Shown in pieces: positions 1 to 5,881 of a stretch of DNA of 6,095 nucleotides. Location of the stretch: the NCBI GenBank assembly GCA_947629285.1, contig CANRDA010000052.1:1-6095 (forward strand), given 5' to 3'. The first letter of the stretch is position 1. Each line of letters starts with the position of its first letter. The position numbers were made by a program, and so were the translations under genes. Under the pieces are notes generated by a model. It saw nothing but the letters and a program-made list of their open reading frames with translations. It made no database searches and was not told the DNA's origin. This DNA comes from an uncultured Bacilli bacterium (GTDB lineage Bacteria > Bacillota_I > Bacilli_A > RF39 > UBA660).

Positions 1-2
1 AT

Positions 3-1169
3 GGAACAAAACCATGTAGTGGGACAATAACATTTGATAAAAAAGGAAAGATAACAAATGAAACAGTAAAATATTGTAATGAAGGTAAGGATAACGAGAT
101 TGTTTATAGTACACTTAATAAAAATGGGTGGATTTTATCTGAAAATGGTATAGGCACAATAGAATTTTTACCTAACGGAAGATTACCAGAAGGAATGAGC
201 AAGGAAGAGTTTCTTGCGTTAGAACCTGCTTCTTATTTTGATTTATCAGATGATGGAAAGATTCATGCATATATTTCAGGTGAAAAATATTGCATATACT
301 ATGATGATGAATATGGCGAATGTACTGATGAGGGTTACCGAAATGGGAAAATATATATATATAGTGAGAATGGTATAAGATTACCTGAAGATTGTTCATA
401 TCTTATGGATATGTTTTCTGATATTTATGTTGTAATTTTTAATGATGTTGATACTAGCAAAGTAAAAAACATGAGTCATATGTTTGATACTGATTATGTA
501 AGAATTACTCTTGATATAAGTGAATTTGATACTTCAAATGTAACAGATATGTCTTACATGTTTGGAAATGTTAATGGTACTATAGATTTAAGCAGCTTTG
601 ATACAAGTAAAGTAACAAATATGTCTCATATGTTTTATTTTAATGATAATGGAAGTGGATATATAGAAAAAATTATATTTGGAGAGAATTTTGATACTTC
701 AAATGTAACAGATATGTCTTATATGTTTTCTGGTCAACAGGATTTAGAAGAGTTGGATTTGAGTGCTTTTAATACGTCAAGTGTACAAAATATGTCACAC
801 ATGTTTGGTATGGAGAATTTAGGAGATGATGATTATAAGTTAAAAAAGATTATATTTGGAAAAGACTTTAATACGTCAAATGTAACAGATATGTCCTATA
901 TGTTTTCAGGACGTGCAGGGCTAACTACATTAGATTTAAGCAATTTTGATACATCAAGTGTAGAAGATATGTCCTATATGTTTTCTTTTTGTTACGGTCT
1001 AAAAGAGTTGGATTTAAGTAGTTTTGATACAAGACAAGTATCAAAATCAACATCTATGCTTCATAGGGCAGGTTATGATACAGATCATACAACAATATAC
1101 ATATCAGATAAATGGACGTTGCCAGACTCGTTATTAGATGAGACATGTCATTACGAACTTAAAAATTAA
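3..1169 (+). CDS. BspA/DUF285-type repeat surface protein, 5'-partial
   Basis: The reading frame is open from the left edge, so the true start lies upstream. The Met codon at 195 has no ribosome binding site and sits inside a duplicated module, so it is unlikely to be the start. 388 residues are visible. At nt 33-400 there are two related modules, each running F-D...GKI...KYC...NG-x-I...SENGI...RLPE. At nt 447-1061 there are seven repeats of the F-D/N-TS-x-V-x-N/D-MS-H/Y-MF type plus a degenerate eighth. This is the DUF285 (BspA-like, 26-residue bacterial surface protein) signature, a leucine-rich-repeat-like family found in adhesin-like surface proteins of Listeria, mycoplasmas and gut Bacillota. 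A short non-repeat tail follows, with no LPXTG, GW or membrane anchor, so any anchor must be N-terminal and outside the window. The first visible residues (GTKPCSGTITFDKKGKI) recall the C-terminal strand region of pilin-like proteins, but this is only an impression. The family call is firm; ligand and function are unknown. Confidence 0.88.
   Translation, partial: GTKPCSGTITFDKKGKITNETVKYCNEGKDNEIVYSTLNKNGWILSENGIGTIEFLPNGRLPEGMSKEEFLALEPASYFDLSDDGKIHAYISGEKYCIYYDDEYGECTDEGYRNGKIYIYSENGIRLPEDCSYLMDMFSDIYVVIFNDVDTSKVKNMSHMFDTDYVRITLDISEFDTSNVTDMSYMFGNVNGTIDLSSFDTSKVTNMSHMFYFNDNGSGYIEKIIFGENFDTSNVTDMSYMFSGQQDLEELDLSAFNTSSVQNMSHMFGMENLGDDDYKLKKIIFGKDFNTSNVTDMSYMFSGRAGLTTLDLSNFDTSSVEDMSYMFSFCYGLKELDLSSFDTRQVSKSTSMLHRAGYDTDHTTIYISDKWTLPDSLLDETCHYELKN
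447..1061 (+). repeat. DUF285/BspA repeat array within the surface protein gene
   Basis: Counting from the F (or V) before D/N-TS, successive units are 26, 24, 31, 26, 33, 26 and 26 codons, followed by a degenerate eighth unit that loses the MSxMF core (it reads TSML). At the DNA level the unit starting at 693 and the unit starting at 870 differ at only 4 of 41 positions, so the array is recent or kept homogeneous. Longer units carry an extra I-x-KIIFG strand (about 669 and 846). Confidence 0.88.
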
Positions 1170-1196
1170 TAGTAAAATTATATTTATTAATGATTT

Positions 1197-1235
1197 AAAA
1201 CACCATTTAGGAATATACTAAAGGTGTTTTTATTT
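1197..1235 (+). terminator. Rho-independent terminator of the surface protein gene
   Basis: AAAACACC (1197-1204) pairs with GGTGTTTT (1223-1230). After one bulged A at 1205, TTTAG (1206-1210) pairs with CTAAA (1218-1222), leaving a 7-base loop. A T-rich tract (1227-1235) follows. The A-rich 5' flank means it could also stop transcripts from the other strand. It starts 27 bases after the TAA stop, unlike the other three terminators here, which touch their stop codons. Confidence 0.85.
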
Positions 1236-1260
1236 AAAATAAAAATAAAAATTTATTTAC

Positions 1261-1292
1261 ATTTCATATAAATTTCATATTTAAGGTATACT
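1261..1292 (+). promoter_or_regulatory. Putative htrA promoter with 11-bp-spaced direct repeat
   Basis: A TATACT -10 (1287-1292) lies 18 bases after a weak TTCATA -35 (1263-1268), giving an expected transcript start near 1299. The sequence ATTTCATAT occurs twice, at 1261-1269 and 1272-1280, exactly one helical turn apart, covering the -35 and part of the spacer. A-rich DNA (1236-1250) upstream could act as an UP element. Direct repeats at 11-bp spacing suit OmpR/PhoB-family response regulators, and Bacillus subtilis htrA is controlled by one of these (CssR). Applying that here is inference. Confidence 0.55.
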
Positions 1293-1383
1293 ATTAATGT
1301 AGTTAGGAGGATTAGTCTGAAAATAAATGAAATATTCATGACTATGTTTGCCTTGAACAAAGTGAAAGGAATGTGTGGTTTAT

Positions 1384-2655
1384 ATGAAAGACACAGAAGA
1401 AAAAGAAACTCTAAATGAAGATTCAAATATTGAGAATAAAGAAGACTCAAAAAATGAAGAGAAATCTAAAGAGGAAATAAAAATTGTAGAAGAGCCAAAA
1501 AATTCAAATGAAGCTAAAATAAAAAAAGAAAAAGCAGCAAATAATAAAAACTCAAAAGACTACCTTACAGTTAGAATAATTATTGCTATATGTGCATTTG
1601 TATTAGGTGCTTTTGTAATGTGGGGACTTACTATAACTAGTAGAGGTGGACTTTTAAAACAGAAGGTTGTTACTGAAAATGTTAAAACTACAACTTTAGA
1701 AGAGATGAGTGATTTAAAAGAAGGTATAAATAATGTTTATGAATCTGCTGTATATATAGAAGTATCTAATAATAGAACATCTATCGCATCAGGATCAGGA
1801 TTTGTATATAAAAAAGATGATACAAATGGATATATACTTACTAATTACCATGTAATAGATGGAGGAAATAGATATGTCGTTACTTTTATTGACGGCGAAG
1901 AAGCAGAAGCAAGTTTAGTAAGTGGGGACGAATACTACGATATTGCTGTACTTAAAGTAGATGCATCTAAGGTTAAAAAAGTTGCTGCTTTAGGAGATTC
2001 ATCTAGTGTAGAGTTAGGAGATACAGTATTTACTGTTGGAGCTCCTTTAGGTAAAGAATATATAGGAACAATTACTAAAGGTATTATATCTGGAGTAAAT
2101 AGAAAAATATCTGTAAAACTTAGTAGTGGTTCAGCCCTTATGGAAGTAATACAAACTGATGCATCAATAAATAATGGTAATAGTGGTGGTCCTATTTGTA
2201 ATATTAGAGGAGAAGTAATTGGTATAACTTCATCTAAATTAGTTGGTAGTGGTGTTGAAGGAATGGGATTTGCAATACCAATAAATTTAGTTAGTGACCT
2301 AGTAGGTAATATAGAAACTGGTAGTAAAATTACAAGACCATATATAGGTGTACAACCAGTTGACCTTACAAATACATTTGCTTTACAATATTACTATGGT
2401 ATAAGAATAAGTGATGATGTAGAGTTTGGTGCGGTACTTAGTGAAGTTGAAGAAGGTATGCCTGCAGATAAAGCTGGACTTAAAGTAGGAGATGTAATAG
2501 TTGAAATAGAAGGTGAAAAAGTAGATGATGTATCACACTTTAAATACATACTTTATAAATATAAGGTAGGAGATAAAATAAAGGTTAAATATTATAGAGA
2601 AAATAAATTAGAAGAAACAACAGTAGAACTTACAGAATCTGTAAAAAGTGAGTAA
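1384..2655 (+). CDS. htrA: HtrA/DegP-like membrane-anchored serine protease, single PDZ
   Basis: This is an extracytoplasmic quality-control protease (S1C family) that degrades or refolds misfolded exported proteins at the cell surface. Numbered from ATG 1384 (423 residues): a Lys/Glu/Asn-rich cytosolic tail (about 1-58), one membrane anchor (about 65-84) and a trypsin-like domain (about 105-300). The complete triad is visible: His156 in TNYHV, Asp186 in YYDIAVL and Ser267 in GNSGGP. A PDZ domain follows (about 320-420), starting YIGV and containing GLKVGDVI. Architecture and length match the single-PDZ HtrA proteins of Bacillota. The start is uncertain. An in-frame GTG at 1375 would add three residues, but AAGGA (1366-1370) is then only 4 bases away; for ATG 1384 the same site is 13 bases away. 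A much better AGGAGG (1305-1310) lies too far upstream to serve either. The gene appears to be a single transcription unit. Confidence 0.93.
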   Translation: MKDTEEKETLNEDSNIENKEDSKNEEKSKEEIKIVEEPKNSNEAKIKKEKAANNKNSKDYLTVRIIIAICAFVLGAFVMWGLTITSRGGLLKQKVVTENVKTTTLEEMSDLKEGINNVYESAVYIEVSNNRTSIASGSGFVYKKDDTNGYILTNYHVIDGGNRYVVTFIDGEEAEASLVSGDEYYDIAVLKVDASKVKKVAALGDSSSVELGDTVFTVGAPLGKEYIGTITKGIISGVNRKISVKLSSGSALMEVIQTDASINNGNSGGPICNIRGEVIGITSSKLVGSGVEGMGFAIPINLVSDLVGNIETGSKITRPYIGVQPVDLTNTFALQYYYGIRISDDVEFGAVLSEVEEGMPADKAGLKVGDVIVEIEGEKVDDVSHFKYILYKYKVGDKIKVKYYRENKLEETTVELTESVKSE

Positions 2656-2667
2656 TTCACTTTTTTT
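2643..2667 (+). terminator. htrA terminator spanning the stop codon
   Basis: AAAAAGTGA (2643-2651) pairs perfectly with TCACTTTTT (2657-2665), and T continues to 2667. The five-base loop (2652-2656) contains the htrA stop codon TAA. The stem is AT-rich, so efficiency may be moderate, with some read-through into the next gene possible. Confidence 0.7.
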
Positions 2668-2684
2668 CATAAGTATGGTATAAT
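2656..2684 (+). promoter_or_regulatory. Extended -10 promoter of the ABC transporter gene
   Basis: There is a perfect TATAAT at 2679-2684, preceded by TGG (2676-2678) in the extended -10 position. TTCACT (2656-2661, 4 of 6 matches to TTGACA) lies 17 bases upstream, inside the 3' arm of the htrA terminator. The expected start near 2691 gives a leader of about 19 bases with GGAGG (2701-2705) just before ATG 2710. Confidence 0.7.
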
Positions 2685-2709
2685 CGTATATGCTTAGATT
2701 GGAGGAATT

Positions 2710-5133
2710 ATGTTAGAATTAAAAAACATTACAAAAATATATAATACAGGTGCGTTCACACAAAAAGCGCTTAATAAAGTTAATATAAACTTTAGAGAAA
2801 ATGAATTTGTATCTATACTAGGTCCAAGTGGAAGTGGTAAGACAACTCTTTTAAATATAATAGGAGGACTAGATAAATACACAAGTGGAGATTTAATTAT
2901 AAATGAGATATCTACTAAAAAATATAAAGATAAAGATTGGGATTCATATAGAAATCATAGAGTAGGTTTTATATTTCAAAGTTATAATTTAATACCTCAT
3001 CAAACAGTACTATCTAATGTAGAACTTGCCTTAACTTTATCTGGAGTAGGTAAAAAAGAAAGAAGAAAAAAGGCAATAGAGGCTTTAAAAGAAGTAGGTC
3101 TTAAGGAACACATCCATAAAAAACCAAATCAACTTAGTGGTGGGCAAATGCAAAGGGTTGCTATCGCACGTGCCCTAATAAATAATCCTGATATACTTTT
3201 AGCAGATGAACCAACTGGTGCTTTGGACAGTGAGACTAGTGTTCAAATTATGAATTTACTAAAAAAGATAAGTAAAGATAAATTAGTTATAATGGTAACT
3301 CATAACCCTGAACTTGCAAATAACTATTCTAATAGAATAATTAGTTTAAAAGATGGAGAGGTTACGAGTGATACTAACCCTTATGATGGAAAAGAGATTA
3401 TAGAATTAAAGCAAGGCAAAACTAAAAAAACAAGTATGAGTTTTTTAACTGCACTCTCTTTATCTTTAAATAATCTTATGACTAAAAAAGGTAGAACATT
3501 ACTTACATCTTTTGCAGGTAGTATAGGTATAATTGGTATAGCTTTGATACTATCTCTATCAAATGGAGTAAATAATTATATAGCTAAAGTTCAAAAGGAT
3601 ACATTAACTAGTTACCCACTTACAATAGAGAAAAATAGTGTAGATGCATCATCTCTTATGACATCTTTCATGAATTCTAATGACAAAAAAGATCACGCTT
3701 TAGATGCAGTATATTCTAATAATATAATGACTGATATGATAACTACTATGTATGGTGGGATTACAACTAATAATTTAACAGAATTTAAAAAATTTATAGA
3801 AAATAATAAAGAGTTAAAAAATTATGTAAACGATATTAAATACACATATGCGCTTGACCTTCAGATATATACTAAAGATTCTTTAAAAGTAAATCCAAGT
3901 GGAATGATGAACCTTTTTGGAGTTGATACAACTAATAGTATGGTTAGTAGTAACATTCCAATATTTAATGAACTTACAACAAATACTTCTTTACTTAAAA
4001 GTGAGTATGATGTAGTTAGTGGAAGATTACCTAAAGAATATAATGAATTAGTTTTAATAGTAGATGAAAATAATGAAATAAGTGATTATGTATTATATTC
4101 AATAGGTTTAAAAGACCAAAAAGAAATACAAGAGACTATGCAAAATATGTATGCAGGAAAAGAGATACAAGATTTTGAAACTACTAAATATACATATGAC
4201 GATATATTGAATACAAATTATAAACTTGTACTAAATACTGATTACTATGTAAAAGAAAATAATAAATGGGTAGATAAAAGTAATGATTTATCTCATATAA
4301 GTAAAATAGTAAACGATGGCTTGGATTTAAAAATAGTAGGTATAATAAGACCTAAAGAGGATAGTAATATATCAGTTATAAATGGTGTTGGATATACAAA
4401 AGAATTAACTGACTATGTTATAAATAATATAAACGAAAGTGAAATAGCAAAAGAACAATTATCAAATCCAAGTAAAAATGTATTTACTAATGATGAATAT
4501 AAAGACTTAGAAAGTTATGAAAATAACTTAATGAAACTAGGTATAGTAGACTTAGATAGTCCATATACAATAAATATTTATCCTAAAGATTTTGAATCTA
4601 AAGATAAAATAAAAGATATTATAGATAAATATAACGAATCTAAAATAAATGATGGACTTGAAGAAGATAAAATAGAGTATACAGATTATGTAGGACTTCT
4701 TATGAATAGTGTTACTACTATAGTAAATGTTATAGGTTATGTACTTATTGCATTTGTATCAATATCTTTAATAGTATCTAGTATAATGATTGGAATTATT
4801 ACTTATATATCAGTTCTTGAAAGAACAAAAGAAATTGGTATTTTAAGAGCTATTGGTGCTAGTAAAAAAGATATATCAAGAGTATTTAATGCTGAGACAT
4901 TTATAGTAGGACTTACATCTGGATTAATAGGTATTATTATTACTTGTATACTAAATATATTTATTAATATTTTAATAAAGGGTATAACTGGAGTAGCAGT
5001 ATCAAGTTTACTTCCAATAGTAGGTGCAGTAGTATTAGTACTTATAAGCACTATACTTACTATTATTGCTGGATTAATACCATCTAGTCTTGCAAGTAAA
5101 AAAGACCCGGTTATAGCTCTTAGAACTGAATAA
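2710..5133 (+). CDS. Fused ABC ATPase-FtsX permease (MacB-like), 807 aa
   Basis: This is a half-transporter of the MacB/LolCDE/FtsX mechanotransmission type: cytosolic ATPase and membrane permease in one chain, expected to work as a homodimer. ATPase (about 1-225): Walker A GPSGSGKT 38-45, Q-loop Gln90, signature LSGGQ 142-146, Walker B ILLADE with Glu167, D-loop ALDS 171-174, H-loop His198. All key residues are present. The first membrane helix (about 264-284) is followed by a large extracellular domain (about 285-665). Three helices follow (about 672-697, 728-753, 768-793) with the FtsX-type coupling stretch ERTKEIGILRAIGA between the first two, and a DPVIALRTE tail. E. coli MacB is 648 residues, and the extra length here sits in the extracellular domain. 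Most Gram-positive relatives (BceAB, YknYZ) encode ATPase and permease separately. No two-component system, accessory protein or peptide gene is nearby, so the substrate cannot be named. Candidates are peptide, lipoprotein or antimicrobial export, or a sensing role. GGAGG (2701-2705) supports the start. Confidence 0.93.
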   Translation: MLELKNITKIYNTGAFTQKALNKVNINFRENEFVSILGPSGSGKTTLLNIIGGLDKYTSGDLIINEISTKKYKDKDWDSYRNHRVGFIFQSYNLIPHQTVLSNVELALTLSGVGKKERRKKAIEALKEVGLKEHIHKKPNQLSGGQMQRVAIARALINNPDILLADEPTGALDSETSVQIMNLLKKISKDKLVIMVTHNPELANNYSNRIISLKDGEVTSDTNPYDGKEIIELKQGKTKKTSMSFLTALSLSLNNLMTKKGRTLLTSFAGSIGIIGIALILSLSNGVNNYIAKVQKDTLTSYPLTIEKNSVDASSLMTSFMNSNDKKDHALDAVYSNNIMTDMITTMYGGITTNNLTEFKKFIENNKELKNYVNDIKYTYALDLQIYTKDSLKVNPSGMMNLFGVDTTNSMVSSNIPIFNELTTNTSLLKSEYDVVSGRLPKEYNELVLIVDENNEISDYVLYSIGLKDQKEIQETMQNMYAGKEIQDFETTKYTYDDILNTNYKLVLNTDYYVKENNKWVDKSNDLSHISKIVNDGLDLKIVGIIRPKEDSNISVINGVGYTKELTDYVINNINESEIAKEQLSNPSKNVFTNDEYKDLESYENNLMKLGIVDLDSPYTINIYPKDFESKDKIKDIIDKYNESKINDGLEEDKIEYTDYVGLLMNSVTTIVNVIGYVLIAFVSISLIVSSIMIGIITYISVLERTKEIGILRAIGASKKDISRVFNAETFIVGLTSGLIGIIITCILNIFINILIKGITGVAVSSLLPIVGAVVLVLISTILTIIAGLIPSSLASKKDPVIALRTE

Positions 5134-5157
5134 ATTAGGAATTCCTAATTTATTTTT
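5131..5157 (+). terminator. ABC transporter gene terminator, 22-bp palindrome over the stop codon
   Basis: A perfect 22-bp palindrome (5131-5152) starts at the first base of the TAA stop codon and is centred on GAATTC (5139-5144). Transcribed, it gives a stem of about 9 bp with an AATT loop, followed by TATTTTT (5151-5157). The short T-tract and AT-rich stem make this a moderate terminator; its symmetry would let it fold equally well in either direction. Confidence 0.65.
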
Positions 5158-5171
5158 CAGTACATAAAATA

Positions 5172-5200
5172 TTTATTTTTAATTTTAAATATGTTATACT
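5172..5200 (+). promoter_or_regulatory. Extended -10 promoter of rubrerythrin
   Basis: TATACT (5195-5200) is preceded by TGT (5192-5194), giving an extended -10 with the same TATG-N-TATA layout as the ABC transporter promoter. The -35 region at 17-bp spacing (TTTATT, 5172-5177) matches consensus at only 3 of 6 positions, in very AT-rich DNA. The expected start is near 5207, giving a leader of about 47 bases. Confidence 0.6.
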
Positions 5201-5209
5201 ATATTTGTA

Positions 5210-5232
5210 ATCAAAGTTAAGTAGACTTTGAT
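5210..5232 (+). promoter_or_regulatory. Inverted repeat at the 5' end of the rubrerythrin transcript
   Basis: ATCAAAGT (5210-5217) and ACTTTGAT (5225-5232) are perfect inverse complements separated by 7 bases. They begin about 10 bases after the -10 box, so the element covers roughly +4 to +26. It could be a repressor operator or a 5' RNA hairpin that stabilises the message. It does not match the PerR box (TTATAAT-N-ATTATAA) or the FNR box. The ribosome binding site (5243-5248) lies outside it. Confidence 0.5.
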
Positions 5233-5253
5233 ATTAGAAAAGAAGGAGATAGT

Positions 5254-5793
5254 ATGGAATTAAAAGGAAGTAAAACAGAACAAAATTTAATGGCTGCATT
5301 TGCAGGAGAAAGTCAAGCTAGAAATAAATATACTTATTTTGCTAGTAAGGCTAAAAAAGATGGCTATGAGCAAATAGCTGCAATATTTGAGGAAACTGCT
5401 AATAATGAAAAAGAACATGCTAAAATGTGGTTTAAATTATTAGAAGGTGGAGAGATTAAATCTACTCAAGATAATTTAAAGGCAGCTGCAGAAGGTGAGA
5501 ACTATGAATGGACAGATATGTATAAAGGCTTTGCTTTAACAGCTAAAGAAGAAGGGTTTGACCATATAGCTTATCTTTTTGAAGAAGTTGCAAAAATAGA
5601 AAAAGAACATGAAGAAAGATACAAAAAATTACTTAAAAATATTGAAGATGAGTTAGTATTCTCTAGTGATGGAGATACAATTTGGATTTGTCGTAATTGT
5701 GGACATATAGTAATTGGTAAAAATGCTCCAAAAGTTTGTCCAGTTTGTTCACACCCACAAAGCTATTTTGAAAGAAAAGCTAATAATTATTAA
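5254..5793 (+). CDS. rbr: Rubrerythrin (diiron peroxidase with C-terminal rubredoxin domain)
   Basis: This is a cytosolic non-haem diiron protein that reduces hydrogen peroxide to water, using electrons passed through its rubredoxin domain; it is a main peroxide defence of anaerobes. It has 179 residues, close to the usual family length. The N-terminal ferritin-like four-helix domain (about 1-135) carries the expected ligand set: Glu19 (AGES), Glu52 and His55 (E-x-x-H), Glu82 and Glu85 (GENYE), Glu116 and His119 (second E-x-x-H). The C-terminal rubredoxin domain (about 141-175) has Cys146-x-x-Cys149 and Cys162-x-x-Cys165, with the 12-residue gap typical of rubrerythrins. Nothing is missing. 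AAGGAG (5243-5248), 5 bases before ATG, fixes the start. It has its own promoter and terminator. Rubrerythrin genes are often under PerR in Clostridia, but no clear PerR box is visible; an inverted repeat at the transcript start is the likeliest control element. Confidence 0.97.
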   Translation: MELKGSKTEQNLMAAFAGESQARNKYTYFASKAKKDGYEQIAAIFEETANNEKEHAKMWFKLLEGGEIKSTQDNLKAAAEGENYEWTDMYKGFALTAKEEGFDHIAYLFEEVAKIEKEHEERYKKLLKNIEDELVFSSDGDTIWICRNCGHIVIGKNAPKVCPVCSHPQSYFERKANNY

Positions 5794-5816
5794 AAAGTAC
5801 ATTTTATGTGCTTTTT
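5792..5816 (+). terminator. Rubrerythrin terminator starting in the stop codon
   Basis: AAAAAGTACA (5792-5801) pairs with TGTGCTTTTT (5807-5816) through ten base pairs including one U-G wobble, with a 5-base loop. The 3' arm supplies a five-T run. The stem begins at the second base of the TAA stop codon. This is a well-formed Rho-independent terminator. Confidence 0.8.
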
Positions 5817-5824
5817 ATCTACTC

Positions 5825-5842
5825 GGAAAGTGCTTGGAAAGT
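5825..5842 (+). repeat. Short direct repeat GGAAAGT, 11 bp apart
   Basis: GGAAAGT occurs at 5825-5831 and again at 5836-5842, between the rubrerythrin terminator and the promoter at 5853. A pair this short may be chance in AT-rich DNA. Its one-turn spacing just upstream of a -35 is the only reason to record it. Confidence 0.3.
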
Positions 5843-5852
5843 AAAAAAACTA

Positions 5853-5881
5853 TTTACAAACAAATGTACTAGTAGTATAAT
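5853..5881 (+). promoter_or_regulatory. Near-consensus promoter over the tnpB remnant
   Basis: TTTACA (5853-5858, 5 of 6) is followed after exactly 17 bases by a perfect TATAAT (5876-5881), predicting a start near 5888. This is the best sigma-A-type match in the window. The -10 overlaps the first in-frame ATG (5880) of the tnpB remnant, so that ATG cannot be translated from this transcript. Two overlapping palindromes (ATAAT-GAT-ATTAT at 5877-5889 and TGATA-T-TATCA at 5881-5891) cover the -10 to +1 region. Confidence 0.65.

Noticed and set aside
1..30. ATG at position 1 as a gene start
   Set aside because: Its frame stops after nine codons. The coding frame is the one beginning at position 3.
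195..197. ATG at 195 as the true start of the surface protein
   Set aside because: The same frame is open upstream to the left edge with motif-bearing sequence (KYC, SENGI), and no ribosome binding site precedes 195.
447..1061. CRISPR-like array
   Set aside because: The regular repeats are in frame, encode the DUF285 motif and have no unique spacers of constant length.
1299..1383. Known riboswitch or T-box in the htrA leader
   Set aside because: The leader is only about 85 bases, shows no T-box or recognisable aptamer core, and has no terminator-antiterminator pair.
1253..1450. Minus-strand ORF of 65 codons over the htrA leader
   Set aside because: It overlaps the htrA start, resembles no known family, and has no supported ribosome binding site or promoter. 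It looks like a by-product of AT-rich sequence.
172..5051. Other minus-strand ORFs (172-399, 2694-2882, 4803-5051)
   Set aside because: Each lies opposite a clearly real plus-strand gene and mirrors its repeat or hydrophobic composition.
5195..5232. PerR or Fur box at the rubrerythrin promoter
   Set aside because: PerR control would be expected by analogy, but no 7-1-7 TTATAAT-N-ATTATAA or TGATAAT-N-ATTATCA arrangement is present. The inverted repeat there has different half-sites.
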